A DNA stretch of 64,000 nt, taken from NCBI RefSeq assembly GCF_005930475.1, contig NZ_SJEW01000008.1, positions 37,946 through 101,945 on the forward strand, read 5' to 3'. Below, one piece after another: positions 31,455-40,461 of the stretch. The translations under genes and the position numbers were made by a program. The number at the start of each line of letters is the position of its first letter. The stretch's first letter is position 1. The stretch is from Modestobacter altitudinis. GTDB taxonomy: Bacteria > Actinomycetota > Actinomycetes > Mycobacteriales > Geodermatophilaceae. The notes under the pieces were generated by a model. The model was not told where the DNA came from and made no database searches. It saw nothing but the letters and a program-made list of their open reading frames with translations.

Positions 31455-32999
31455 TCAGCGCGGCGGCGCCCCCGCGTCAGCTCCGGCGCGGCCGCCGTTG
31501 AGCCGCAGCCGCCAGCACAGCAGGGCCAGGTCCAGCGCGGTGCGGGCCTCGCGCTGCTCCAGGTCGATCCCGCCCAGCAGCTGGGAGATGCGCTCGACCC
31601 GCCCGTAGAGGGTCTGCCGCCGCACACCCAGCATGTCCGCGGCCCGGCTCTTGCTCATCCCGGCCACGAACAGGGTGTCCAGGGTCATCACCAGGCCGGC
31701 GCCGGTGCGGGCGTCGTGCTGGAGCAGCGGGCCGAGCTGGGCCAGGGTGAAGCGCTCCAGGGCCGCGTCGTCCACCATCGTCAGCAGCAGCTGGTAGAGC
31801 GCGACGTCCTCCGACAGCACCAGGTCCGACGCCGTGGCCATCCGCACCGCGAGGTCGGAGGTGTCCACGGCCGACTGGAGCGACCCGGCGAGCGCGGGGA
31901 CGTCGTCCACCAGCGGCCCGGCGCACACGAGCACGCCGCCCATGGCGCCCAGCCGGGCGTTGAGGTCGGCGGTGAGGGCGGCCAGCTGACGGCGGGCGCC
32001 CGCCCGGGGCACGGCGGCAGCCAGCAGCACGTGCCCCTCTCGCTCGGCCACCATCGCGGCCGGGAGGTGGCGGGCCGAGCGCTCCTGCACCGTCTGCAGC
32101 CACCCCGGCAACGCCGACCGGTGCGACCGCGGGCGCACCACGCAGCCGATCACGGCGTGCCCCGGCCGGACGACGAACCCGACCCCCAGCGCCCGCGACG
32201 CCAGGTCCCCGGTCGAGGCGTAGCGGCCGGTCATCAGGTCGGTGAGCAGCTGGGCGGCGGACAGCCGGCGGCTGCTGGTGCCCGACGGGGACCGCTGCAC
32301 CTCCAGCGCGACGAGCGGTCCGGCCGCCTCCGCCGTGGCCCGGGTCCGCGCGCCGGCCGGTCCGAGCAGGGCGAGCCGGCCCCAGACCTGACCGCCGACC
32401 AGGACGTCCACGCCGTCGCCGGCGCCGTCCTCCGGGACCGCGGACCCGGCGACCAGCTCGCCGTCCGCGGTGACCAGGCTGGCCGGCTGGCCGCTCAGCT
32501 GGGCGCAGGCGCCGACCAGCCCGACGACGCCGGGGCTCTCGGCCATGGCCTGCAGCAGGCGGTTGCGCTGCTCGGCGACCTCCCGCAGCGCGGTGACCTC
32601 CTGCTCGAGGATCGCGGCATGGGCGGCCTCGGTCACCTCGATGAAGGGCACCACCCCGTGCAGCAGCACCACCGGCAGCCCGACCCGGGCGGCCTCGTCG
32701 AGCAGTGCCGGCGGTGCGGTGGGGAAGCTGCGCCCCAGCTCCAGCAGCAGCGCCGTCAGTCCCACTCGGGCGAGGGCGGCGGCATAGGCCCGGTGCGCCT
32801 CCGGCGGCAGCGCGACCAGCCCGAGTCCGGTGGTCAGCAGCGCCTCCCCGCCCTTGAGCAGCGGCGCGATGTCCTGGATCTCGCTGGTGTGCACCCAGCG
32901 GACCACCCGCTCGTCCACGCCGTCCCGGTGCCCGACCAGCTCCGGGCGGGCACCTTGCACCGCCGGCAGGGCCAGCAGGTCGCGCAGGGTGAACGGCAC
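31455..32999 (-). CDS. PucR family transcriptional regulator
   Basis: A 514-residue regulator. The PucR N-terminal domain (VPFTLRDLLALPAVQGARPE, about 1-120) senses a ligand. The middle resembles the degenerate GGDEF-like region of CdaR/PucR. The C-terminal helix-turn-helix is MSKSRAADMLGVRRQTLYGR. Members control purine or other nitrogen catabolism. It is divergent from a nucleoside-type ABC importer with a cytosine deaminase, so it probably regulates that operon. The GTG at 32999 is preferred because TACGGT ends six bases before it (leaderless) and the PucR domain begins there. A GTG eight codons upstream is also possible. Confidence 0.88.
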   Translation of the reverse strand: MPFTLRDLLALPAVQGARPELVGHRDGVDERVVRWVHTSEIQDIAPLLKGGEALLTTGLGLVALPPEAHRAYAAALARVGLTALLLELGRSFPTAPPALLDEAARVGLPVVLLHGVVPFIEVTEAAHAAILEQEVTALREVAEQRNRLLQAMAESPGVVGLVGACAQLSGQPASLVTADGELVAGSAVPEDGAGDGVDVLVGGQVWGRLALLGPAGARTRATAEAAGPLVALEVQRSPSGTSSRRLSAAQLLTDLMTGRYASTGDLASRALGVGFVVRPGHAVIGCVVRPRSHRSALPGWLQTVQERSARHLPAAMVAEREGHVLLAAAVPRAGARRQLAALTADLNARLGAMGGVLVCAGPLVDDVPALAGSLQSAVDTSDLAVRMATASDLVLSEDVALYQLLLTMVDDAALERFTLAQLGPLLQHDARTGAGLVMTLDTLFVAGMSKSRAADMLGVRRQTLYGRVERISQLLGGIDLEQREARTALDLALLCWRLRLNGGRAGADAGAPPR

Positions 33000-33129
33000 G
33001 CGCGCACCGTACAGATCGTCCACCGTTAACCGGGCGTTGACGACACGGCGTCTCTTGGGGCCGACCGCACCGCGCGCCTAGCGTCCTCGCCAGCCGACCG
33101 CCCGGGTCGCCGCAGGGAGGGAGGGCCCC

Positions 33130-34245
33130 ATGTCCTTGAAGTCCAGCACGGTCTCGATGTCCAGCACGCAGCAGACCGCCGGCCGACGCCGGCGCGGGGG
33201 ACCGGCGCGGCCGGGGCTGGTCGCGGGCCTCGCGGTGTCCGCCCTGGTGCTGGCCGCCTGCGGCGGCACCACCGGCGAGGAGGACACCGGCTCGGCGTCC
33301 TCGGCCGACGACGACACCATCTCGGTCTTCGGCGCGTTCGCGACGCCGCTGGAGGAGCCTTGGGACGGCGCCATCCACGCGGCGCTGACCGCCGTCGCCG
33401 AGGACGGCGAGATCGAGTACGAGCACGTCGACGACCTGGGCACCGCCGACGAGATGGAGCGGGCGCTGCGCGACATCATCGCCACCGAGGACCCGGACGT
33501 GATCATCGGCGACGCGTTCGCGGCGGAGGAGGCGGTGCGCGAGGTCGCCGCGGAGTTCCCCGATACGGCGTTCGCCTTCGGCTCCGGCGGCGCGGAGCAG
33601 GCCCCCAACTTCAGCGTCTTCGACAACTGGCTGCAGGACCCCGCCTACCTGGCCGGGATGCTGGCCGGCGGGCTGACGAAGACCGGCACCATCGGCGTCG
33701 TGGGCGCGATGCCCATCCCCGAGGTCAACCGGATCGTCAACGCCTTCACCGCAGGCGCCCAGGAGGTCAACCCCTCCGCCCGGGTCACCGTCTCCTTCAT
33801 CAACTCCTTCTTCGACCCGGCGACGGCCAAGCAGGCCGCCGAGGCGGCCATCGCCGGCGGGGCCGACGTGCTGTTCGCCGAGCGGGACGGCGTCATCGCC
33901 GCGGCGCAGGAGAACGGGCTGCCGGTGTTCGGGATGATGGTCGACCAGCAGGACCAGGCCCCCGAGCACGTGGTGTCCTCGCTGGTCTGGGACATGCGCC
34001 CGACGGTCGAGGCGGTGGTGACCGCGGTCGCCGACGGCAGCTACGAGGCCACCAACCTGGCCGAGTACTCGTTCATGAAGCAGGGCGGCAGCTCGCTGGC
34101 CCCGATCAACACCGGGACGGCCTTCCCGATCCCGGCCGAGTTGACCGCCAGGGTCGAGGAGCGGCAGGCGGCGATCATGGACGGCAGCGTCGTCACCCCG
34201 GTGGACGAGGACGAGCCGGCCGGCTCCACCACGGTCGGGGAGTGA
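33130..34245 (+). CDS. BMP-family substrate-binding lipoprotein (nucleoside/nucleobase type)
   Basis: A 371-residue lipoprotein of the basic membrane protein (BMP) family, purine-nucleoside receptors for ABC importers. The signal ends LAVSALVLAACGG, with the lipobox cysteine. Family landmarks are FGAFATPLEEPWDGAIHAAL, DPDVIIGDAFAAEEAVREV, AYLAGMLAGGLTKTGTIGVV and VLFAERDGVIAAAQENGLPV. The ATG has GGGAGGGAGGG upstream. It is the first gene of a five-gene operon: the next start overlaps its stop by four bases. PucR faces it. Confidence 0.9.
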   Translation: MSLKSSTVSMSSTQQTAGRRRRGGPARPGLVAGLAVSALVLAACGGTTGEEDTGSASSADDDTISVFGAFATPLEEPWDGAIHAALTAVAEDGEIEYEHVDDLGTADEMERALRDIIATEDPDVIIGDAFAAEEAVREVAAEFPDTAFAFGSGGAEQAPNFSVFDNWLQDPAYLAGMLAGGLTKTGTIGVVGAMPIPEVNRIVNAFTAGAQEVNPSARVTVSFINSFFDPATAKQAAEAAIAGGADVLFAERDGVIAAAQENGLPVFGMMVDQQDQAPEHVVSSLVWDMRPTVEAVVTAVADGSYEATNLAEYSFMKQGGSSLAPINTGTAFPIPAELTARVEERQAAIMDGSVVTPVDEDEPAGSTTVGE

Positions 34246-35825
34246 CCTCGGGGGCTGCCCCGCTGGTCGAGCTGCGGGGGATCACCAAGCGGTTCGGGTC
34301 GCTGCTGGCCAACGACGCGATCGACCTCTCCGTGGACGCCGGTCAGGTGCTGGCCCTGCTGGGGGAGAACGGCGCGGGCAAGAGCACGCTCACCCGCATC
34401 CTGTACGGGCTCAGCCGGGCCGACGCCGGGGAGATCCGGATCGCCGGGCAACCGGTGACGATGACCTCGCCGGCGGACGCGCTGGCCGCAGGGATCGGCA
34501 TGGTGACCCAGGAGTTCACCCTGGTCGGCCCGATGACGGTCACCGAGAACCTGATGCTGGCCGGCTCCCCGCTGGGCCGGATCGACCGGAAGGCGGCCCG
34601 CGCCCGGGTGCTGGCGGCGTCGCAGCGGCTGGGCGTGCCGGTCGACCCGGACGCCGTCGTCGAGCGGCTGTCGGTGGGGGAGCGGCAGCGGGTGGAGATC
34701 CTCAAGGCGCTGCTGGGCGACTGCCGGCTGCTGGTCCTCGACGAGCCCACCGCGGTGCTGGTCCCGGCCGACGTCGACCTGCTGTTCGCCTCGATCCGGC
34801 GGCTGACCGCCGACGGCATGGCGGTCGTGTTCATCTCGCACAAGCTGCACGAGGTGGTCGACCTCGCCGACCGGATCGGCGTCCTGCGGCGGGGCCGGCT
34901 GGTGGCCGACCTGCCGGCCGAGGGACTGGACCCGGTCGCGATCGCGGCGCTGATGGTGGGCGCGGCCGGGCCCGCGGATGCTGAGCTGCCGGACGACGTG
35001 GTGGACGAGGCGCTGGCGACCGCGGTCGGCCTGGACGGCGCTGCACCATCGGCTACGGCCGCGCCGGTCGACCGCGCCCGGCCGGCAGCCTTGGAGGTCA
35101 GCGGGCTGACCCTGGCCGGCGACCCGCGGCCGCGGCTGGACGACGTCTCGCTGACCGTGCGCGCCGGGGAGATCGTCGGCGTGGCCGGGGTGTCCGGCAA
35201 CGGCCAGACCGAGCTGGTCGCCGCGCTGTGCGGCACCACCCCGGCCACCGCCGGCACGGTGCACGTCGGCGGCGCCGAGGTCACCGGCCTGGACGTCGCC
35301 GCGCGGCTGAAGGCGGGGTTGGGCCGGCTGACCGAGGACCGCCGCGGCAGCGTCGTGCTGGGCATGAGCGTGGAGCAGAACCTGGTGCTGGAGGACCTGG
35401 ACCGGTTCCGCACCGGGCCCTTCCTCAGCCGCCGCCGGGTCCGGGCGCACGCGGAGGCGCTGATCGAGCGCTTCGACATCCGGGCCGCTCCCGGCGACCC
35501 GATCCGGTCGCTGTCCGGCGGCAACATGCAGAAGGTGCTGCTCGCCCGGGCTCTCGAGCGCGACCCCACCGTGCTGGTCGCCTCCCAGCCCACCCGCGGC
35601 CTGGACGTCGGCGCCTGCCAGTACGTCTACACCCAGCTGCGCGCGCTGCGGGACGCCGGCAGCGGGGTGCTGCTGGTGTCCGAGGACCTCGACGAGCTGA
35701 TCGGCATAGCCGACCGGATCGTCGTGCTCTCCGGTGGCCGGCTGGTGGGCGAGGTCGCCGCGGCCGACGCCACCCGCGAGGCGCTGGGCGTGCTGATGAC
35801 CGGCTCGAGGGAGTACGCGGCATGA
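34242..35825 (+). CDS. ABC transporter ATPase with two ATP-binding cassettes (nucleoside type)
   Basis: A 527-residue fused ATPase like RbsA/NupA/YufO. The first cassette is complete: GENGAGKSTLTRILYG, VERLSVGERQRVEILKAL, LLVLDEPTAVL and VVFISHKLHEVVDLAD. The second has a degenerate phosphate loop (GVSGNGQTELVAALCG) but keeps SLSGGNMQKVLLARALE, usual in this class. The GTG start overlaps the previous stop (GTGA). The second-cassette ending (SQPTRGLDVGACQYVYTQL) is typical of BMP-linked importers. Confidence 0.92.
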   Translation: MTSGAAPLVELRGITKRFGSLLANDAIDLSVDAGQVLALLGENGAGKSTLTRILYGLSRADAGEIRIAGQPVTMTSPADALAAGIGMVTQEFTLVGPMTVTENLMLAGSPLGRIDRKAARARVLAASQRLGVPVDPDAVVERLSVGERQRVEILKALLGDCRLLVLDEPTAVLVPADVDLLFASIRRLTADGMAVVFISHKLHEVVDLADRIGVLRRGRLVADLPAEGLDPVAIAALMVGAAGPADAELPDDVVDEALATAVGLDGAAPSATAAPVDRARPAALEVSGLTLAGDPRPRLDDVSLTVRAGEIVGVAGVSGNGQTELVAALCGTTPATAGTVHVGGAEVTGLDVAARLKAGLGRLTEDRRGSVVLGMSVEQNLVLEDLDRFRTGPFLSRRRVRAHAEALIERFDIRAAPGDPIRSLSGGNMQKVLLARALERDPTVLVASQPTRGLDVGACQYVYTQLRALRDAGSGVLLVSEDLDELIGIADRIVVLSGGRLVGEVAAADATREALGVLMTGSREYAA

Positions 35826-36886
35826 GGTTCGTGCTGCGCTCCCGCGAGCCCCGCTGGCTGCCCGCGGCGGCCGCCGGCCTCGCCATTGTGGCCACATTGG
35901 CGCTGACCGCCGGGCCGATCCGGCTGGCCGGCGCGGCGCCGGTGTCGGCGTTCGAGCGGTACGTCGTCACCCCGCTGACCACCGGCAACGGCATCGCCGA
36001 GGTGCTGCTCGCCGCCACCCCGCTGCTGTTCACCGGCCTGGCCGTGGCCATCGCCTTCCGGGTCGGTTACTACAACATCGGCGCCGAGGGGCAGTTCCTC
36101 GCCGGCGCGATGGCCACCACCGCGGTGGCCCTCGCCCTGCCGGACCTGCCCACCGCCGCGGCGCTGCCGCTGGCGCTGGTCGGCGGCGCGTTCGGCGGGG
36201 TGGCGTGGGCGTTCCTGCCTGCGTTCCTGCGCCGCCGGGCCGGCATCGACGAGGTGGTCACCACCCTGCTGCTCAACCCGGTCGCGGTGCTGCTGCTGCA
36301 GGGGCTGCTGAACGGGCCGTGGCGCAACCCGGACACCGGCTTCCCGGACTCGGCGACCTTCGCCGACGGCTACCGGCTGCCCGCGCTGTTCGGCAGCCGG
36401 GTGCACGCCGGGCTGCTGGTCGGGCTGGTGCTGGTCGCCGTCACCGCCGTCGTGCTGCGGGCCACGCCGCTGGGCGTGCGGCTGCGCGCCGCCGGGCAGT
36501 CCCCGGCGGCGGCAGAGTTCTCCGGCGTGAAGGTCGGGCTGCTGCAGTGGCGCAGCGCGCTGGTCTCCGGCGGGCTGGCCGGGCTCGGCGGGGCGTCCCA
36601 GGTGCTCGGCGTGCAGCACCAGCTGACCGGCAGCCTGGCCGCCGGCTACGGCTACACCGGCGTCGTCGTCGCCACCCTGGGCGGACTGTCCGCGGTCGGG
36701 GTGCTGGCCGTCGCGCTGCTGCTGGGCGACGTCCAGGTCGGGGCGCAGGGCGCCTCGATCGCGCTGCAGCTGCCCAGCCAGATGGGCGGGGTGCTGACCT
36801 CGGTACTGCTGCTGACGGTGGTCGCGGCGCTGTCGGTGCGGCACTACCGGCTGGTCCGGCGATCACCGCGTGCGGTGGGGGGCTGA
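35822..36886 (+). CDS. ABC transporter permease 1 (nucleoside type)
   Basis: A 354-residue permease of the BPD_transp_2 family. About eight to ten hydrophobic segments can be read, with the conserved AFRVGYYNIGAEGQFLAGAM near residue 80 and RAAGQSPAAAEFSGVKVG later. It overlaps the ATPase stop by four bases (ATGA). It pairs with the second permease to form the channel of the BMP-type importer. Confidence 0.9.
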   Translation: MRFVLRSREPRWLPAAAAGLAIVATLALTAGPIRLAGAAPVSAFERYVVTPLTTGNGIAEVLLAATPLLFTGLAVAIAFRVGYYNIGAEGQFLAGAMATTAVALALPDLPTAAALPLALVGGAFGGVAWAFLPAFLRRRAGIDEVVTTLLLNPVAVLLLQGLLNGPWRNPDTGFPDSATFADGYRLPALFGSRVHAGLLVGLVLVAVTAVVLRATPLGVRLRAAGQSPAAAEFSGVKVGLLQWRSALVSGGLAGLGGASQVLGVQHQLTGSLAAGYGYTGVVVATLGGLSAVGVLAVALLLGDVQVGAQGASIALQLPSQMGGVLTSVLLLTVVAALSVRHYRLVRRSPRAVGG

Positions 36887-36889
36887 GCC

Positions 36890-37789
36890 GTGGACTTCCC
36901 CGTCGTCGCGGTGCTCGCCGCGACCCTGACCATCGCCACCCCGCTGGTGTTCGGCGCGCTCGGCGCGCTGCTCGGCGAGCGGGCCGGCGTCCTCAACCTC
37001 GGCATCGAGGGCACCCTGTACGCCGGTGCCTTCGTCGGCTTCCTCGTCGCGGCGCGCAGCGGCTCGCTGGCCCTGGCCACGCTGGCGGCGGTGGTCGCCG
37101 GCGCGCTCGCCGGTGCGCTGATGGCGCTGCTGACGGTGACGCTGGGGGTCAACCAGCACGTCGCCGGCATCGGCACGACGCTGCTGCTGGTCGCGGCCTG
37201 CGACTTCAGCAACCGGCAGCTGTTCGGCGGCGGCCAGCAGACGGTGACCGAGAAGTTCGGCCGGCTGTTCGCCGGGGGCGGCATCGTCGCGCAGTACCCG
37301 ATGACCTACGTGGCCTTCCTGCTGCTGGCCCCGGCCGTGTGGTGGGTGCTCCGCGCGACCGGGGCAGGCCTGCGGCTGACCGCCGTCGGTGAGAACCCGG
37401 AGGCCGCGGACACCGCCGGCATCTCGGTGGCCCGCACCCGGTGGACGGCGCTGGTCGTCGGCGGTGCGCTGATGGGGCTGGGCGGGTCGTTCCTGACCCT
37501 GTCGGTGCTGGGCACCTTCACCCTGGACATCGTCAGCGGGCGCGGGTGGATCTGCATCGCCCTGGTCATCTTCGGCCGCTGGAAGGTGGTGCCGGTGGTG
37601 CTGGGGGCGCTGCTGTTCGGCCTGTTCGACGCCCTGCAGCTGCAGCTGGCCATCACCCCCGCGTTCGGCTCGATCCCCAACGAGCTGCTGATCGCGCTGC
37701 CCTACCTCGTCGTCATCGCCGCGCTGGCCGTCCGCGGCCGCGGGGTGCGCTACCCGGGGTCGTACCTGACCGCGTACCGCCGCGCCTGA
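36890..37789 (+). CDS. ABC transporter permease 2 (nucleoside type)
   Basis: A 299-residue permease of the same family. LLGERAGVLNLGIEGTLYAG is the family signature, and LTAVGENPEAADTAGISVAR corresponds to the cytoplasmic coupling loop. The GTG start follows a G-rich ribosome site and lies three bases after the stop of permease 1. It ends just before the cytosine deaminase gene. Confidence 0.9.
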   Translation: MDFPVVAVLAATLTIATPLVFGALGALLGERAGVLNLGIEGTLYAGAFVGFLVAARSGSLALATLAAVVAGALAGALMALLTVTLGVNQHVAGIGTTLLLVAACDFSNRQLFGGGQQTVTEKFGRLFAGGGIVAQYPMTYVAFLLLAPAVWWVLRATGAGLRLTAVGENPEAADTAGISVARTRWTALVVGGALMGLGGSFLTLSVLGTFTLDIVSGRGWICIALVIFGRWKVVPVVLGALLFGLFDALQLQLAITPAFGSIPNELLIALPYLVVIAALAVRGRGVRYPGSYLTAYRRA

Positions 37790-37814
37790 ACCCCACGTCC
37801 CCTGGAGGTCGTCC

Positions 37815-38264
37815 ATGTCTGTCGATGCTGAGCTGCTCGCCCACGCCGTCGCCGAGGCCCGCAAGGGCCGGGACGAGGGCGGGGTGCCGATCGGTGCCGC
37901 GCTCGTCGTCGACCGGGAGGTGGTCGCCGTCGGGCACAACCGGCGGGTGCAGCTGAACAGCGCCATCCGGCACGGCGAGACCGACTGCCTGGAGGCCGCC
38001 GGCCGGCTGCCCGCGTCTGTCTACGCCCGGGCCACGATGGTCACCACGCTGTCGCCGTGCGACATGTGCACCGGGGCGATCCTGCTCTACAAGATCCCGC
38101 GGGTGGTGATCGGGGAGAACCGCACGTTCTACGGCGGGGAGGACCTGCTGCGCGCCCGCGGGGTGGACGTCGCGGTGCTGGACGACCCCGAGTGCATCGC
38201 GCTGATGGAGGAGTTCATCGCCCGCGAGCCCGGCCTGTGGAACGAGGACATCGGCGAGCCCTGA
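37815..38264 (+). CDS. Cytosine deaminase, yeast-Fcy1-like (CDA fold)
   Basis: A 149-residue zinc deaminase. The zinc ligands are His53 with Glu55 (RHGETD) and Cys82 with Cys85 (LSPCDMC). LSPCDMCTGAILLYKIPRVV and GENRTFYGGEDLL, with the ending EPGLWNEDIGE, are very close to the fungal cytosine deaminase FCY1 in my memory of that family. It differs from the larger E. coli CodA amidohydrolase. It converts cytosine to uracil and ammonia. TGGAGG precedes the ATG. As last gene of the importer operon, it gives a plausible path: import a pyrimidine base, deaminate it and use the nitrogen. Confidence 0.88.
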   Translation: MSVDAELLAHAVAEARKGRDEGGVPIGAALVVDREVVAVGHNRRVQLNSAIRHGETDCLEAAGRLPASVYARATMVTTLSPCDMCTGAILLYKIPRVVIGENRTFYGGEDLLRARGVDVAVLDDPECIALMEEFIAREPGLWNEDIGEP

Positions 38265-38269
38265 AACGC

Positions 38270-38959
38270 TCAGGCGGCGTCGTCCGCGTCGCGCTTGCGC
38301 TGGTCCTGGGTGTGACGCCGGCGGACCTCGGCCCGGGCCAGGACGAAGGCCACCACGATGGGGACGACGTACTTGGCCTTGTCGAGCAGCTCCCGTAGCC
38401 ACGCGGGCAGTTCCGGCAGGTCCCAGTCGGGCCAGGGGATCCCCGGCAGGTCCGGCCACGGGATCGACGGCAGGTCCCAGTCCGGCAGGTTCCAGTCCGG
38501 CCACGGGATGTCGATGCGGGTCAGCAGCCACACCGTGAGCAGTGGCAGCAGGACGCCGAGGACGGCGGCCCCGGTGCGCCGGGCCGCGTGCAGGTTCGGA
38601 TGGGCGCGGATCCACGCCTCCCGTGCTGCGGCGCGCGAGCCCGGCTCGGGGTCCAGGTCGACGCCACCGAGGCCGGTCTGGGCCGAGGCGACGGCGCCCA
38701 GGTCGGCGTCGGGGGAGTACCAGGTGACCCGCCGGGCAGGTCCGCTGAACGACGGCAGCCGCGCGCCGAGGGCGCCGTGCTCGCCGCCGTCGAGGGTGAC
38801 GCGCTCGTCACTGGTCGTCTTGGTCGCCGCCTCGGTGCCGTCGACCTGCCAGGTGAGCCTGCGACGGAGTCCCGCGTCGGCGATCTCCAGCACGTGCTCG
38901 CGCCCGTCATGGGTGAGCAGCCAGCGTTCAGGAGTCTTCCGCGTGCCGGCTCGCGTCAC
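38270..38959 (-). CDS. Membrane protein with Trp-Pro-Asp repeats, function unknown
   Basis: A 229-residue protein I do not recognise. The first 120 residues are soluble, with beta-rich segments (RWLLTHDGREHVLEIADAGL, RRLTWQVDG). A membrane segment follows (AAVLGVLLPLLTVWLLTRI). Then about 35 residues repeat IPWPDW, LPDWDLPS, IPWPDLPG, IPWPDWDLPE, a tryptophan-proline ladder. The second membrane segment (YVVPIVVAFVLARAEV) and a basic-acidic tail end it. The repeats may form a stiff extracytoplasmic loop. It starts at GTG, seven bases after TAGTAT, and is divergent from a TetR gene, whose product may control it. Confidence 0.65.
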   Translation of the reverse strand: MTRAGTRKTPERWLLTHDGREHVLEIADAGLRRRLTWQVDGTEAATKTTSDERVTLDGGEHGALGARLPSFSGPARRVTWYSPDADLGAVASAQTGLGGVDLDPEPGSRAAAREAWIRAHPNLHAARRTGAAVLGVLLPLLTVWLLTRIDIPWPDWNLPDWDLPSIPWPDLPGIPWPDWDLPELPAWLRELLDKAKYVVPIVVAFVLARAEVRRRHTQDQRKRDADDAA

Positions 38960-38966
38960 GCCATGA

Positions 38967-38984
38967 ATACTAGAGCGGTTACTC
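38967..38984. promoter_or_regulatory. Shared regulatory gap between the WPD-repeat gene and tetR
   Basis: TAGTAT on the minus strand (38967-38972) is a likely -10 for the leftward gene. GAGCGGTTACTC (38973-38984) with GAG/CTC ends is a candidate TetR operator directly beside it. Only 40 bases separate the two starts, so one site could control both genes. Confidence 0.5.
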
Positions 38985-38999
38985 CAGGAAAGGGAGCCC

Positions 39000-39611
39000 G
39001 TGCCACGCACGATCGACCCGGTTCGGCATGAGGCGCGGCGGATGGTCATCATCGACGCCGCGCTGACCCGCTTCGCCGAGGACGGGTTCGACCGCGCGAC
39101 GACCGCGGCCATCTGCCGGACCGCGAGGATCGGATCGGGGACGTTCTTCCACTACTTCCCGACGAAGCTCGACGTCCTGCTGGCCATCCTCGAGCTCGGC
39201 ACCACCGAGACCGGAAACTGGTTCGCCGCCCAGCGGGGCCGCGCCGACCCCGGCGGCGTGCTCGCCGACTATGTCGTCCATGCCGCCACCGAGTTCGCCG
39301 ACCCCCGGGTCGCCGGGTTCGTGAAGGCGGTGGGGGCCGTGATGAACGACGAGCAGGTTGCCGCCGCCCTGGCCCGGGACGACGCCGCTCTCCACGACGG
39401 ACTGCTGCCCTGGGTCGAGGCCGCGCAGGCCGCCGGTGAGGTCCGGGTCGACGTCCCGGCTGCCCGCCTGTGCGCGTGGGTGCTGGTCGTCCTCGACGGG
39501 TTCGTCGGCCGGCTGGCGGGGGAGTCGGGCTTCACCGCCGCTGCCGAGCAGGACATGCTGCTGGACACCGTCCAGCGCCTGCTCAGCGCAGGAAGCCCAG
39601 CGGCTCGGTGA
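39000..39611 (+). CDS. TetR/AcrR family transcriptional regulator
   Basis: A 203-residue TetR regulator. The helix-turn-helix is ALTRFAEDGFDRATTAAICR with IGSGTFFHYFPTKLDVLLAI. The C-terminal ligand domain ends WVLVVLDGFVGRLAGESGFT. The GTG follows GGGAG at proper spacing. It is divergent from the WPD-repeat gene. Its last 29 bases overlap the 3' end of the convergent membrane protein gene. A second, decayed copy of its C-terminal part lies at 41296-41478. Confidence 0.88.
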   Translation: MPRTIDPVRHEARRMVIIDAALTRFAEDGFDRATTAAICRTARIGSGTFFHYFPTKLDVLLAILELGTTETGNWFAAQRGRADPGGVLADYVVHAATEFADPRVAGFVKAVGAVMNDEQVAAALARDDAALHDGLLPWVEAAQAAGEVRVDVPAARLCAWVLVVLDGFVGRLAGESGFTAAAEQDMLLDTVQRLLSAGSPAAR

Positions 39612-40461
39612 CCGGGATGCCGGCGAGCGCCTGCAGGGTGAGCAGCACCAGCAGGACGACGTAGCCGCCCGACGCGAACGCGACGACGCGGAACCGGGTG
39701 CCGGGATCGGTCAGCGCGGGCACCCGGCGGGCCATCGCCTCCAGCCCGAACGCCAGCAGCGGCAGGAACTGGAGGGCGTGCATGCCGACGAAGTGCGGCA
39801 CGCGCAGGTCGCCGCCGGTGGTGCTCCAGCCCAGGAGCGGCAAGCCCGGACCGTCGTCCGGGGCGCCGACGGCGTGCGCGCCGGCCACCCCGGCGAAGCT
39901 GTCGAGCTGCTCGGGCGTCGGCGACGTCATGAGGAAGGCCACCGCCATGCCCGCCAGCCCGATGACCAGGCCGGCGCGGACGGCGAGCTGACGGGCGGCG
40001 TCGTCCGGGCTGCGCCACAGCAGGGCCGCGAGGACCAGGGTGACCAGCCACACGGCCGCGATCGCCGTCCCCATGGTGGTCCAGAGCGTGGTGGCCAGCG
40101 GCGATGAGACGTTGAAGTGGCTGGTGGTCCCGGCGGCGACCGCGCCGACGATGACCACCATCTCGACGACCAGGGCCGCGGTCACCACGACGGCGCCGAT
40201 CCGGCCGGCCCGCCGGCGCCGCTCGGGCAGCCGGTCGAGCAGCCAGGCGAGGGTGACGGCGTAGATGCCGATGGAGATGGCGAACTTCAGCGGCTTGAGC
40301 CAGCCGTTGCGCCCGGTGATCTGGACCGGGTCGACGACCGCGAGGACGGCGGTGACCACGGCGGTCACTGCCATCAGCGCGGCGAGGGCCATCAGTGGTC
40401 GGTTCGGCGGCCGGGTGAAGAGCGCGCGGGGAGCGGTCGGTCGTTGCTCGAGGACGGTCAT
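39583..40461 (-). CDS. Multi-pass membrane protein, function unknown
   Basis: A 292-residue protein with about seven hydrophobic segments (LMALAALMAVTAVVTAVLAV, AISIGIYAVTLAWLLD, VVVTAALVVEMVVIVGAVAA and others). QITGRNGWLKPLKFAISIGI and VPHFVGMHALQFLPLLAFG are likely functional loops, with a histidine pair reminiscent of haem or metal ligands; this is speculative. It overlaps the MerR gene start-stop by four bases, so MerR and this protein are one operon. The 3' end overlaps tetR in the opposite sense. Confidence 0.72.
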   Translation of the reverse strand: MTVLEQRPTAPRALFTRPPNRPLMALAALMAVTAVVTAVLAVVDPVQITGRNGWLKPLKFAISIGIYAVTLAWLLDRLPERRRRAGRIGAVVVTAALVVEMVVIVGAVAAGTTSHFNVSSPLATTLWTTMGTAIAAVWLVTLVLAALLWRSPDDAARQLAVRAGLVIGLAGMAVAFLMTSPTPEQLDSFAGVAGAHAVGAPDDGPGLPLLGWSTTGGDLRVPHFVGMHALQFLPLLAFGLEAMARRVPALTDPGTRFRVVAFASGGYVVLLVLLTLQALAGIPVTEPLGFLR

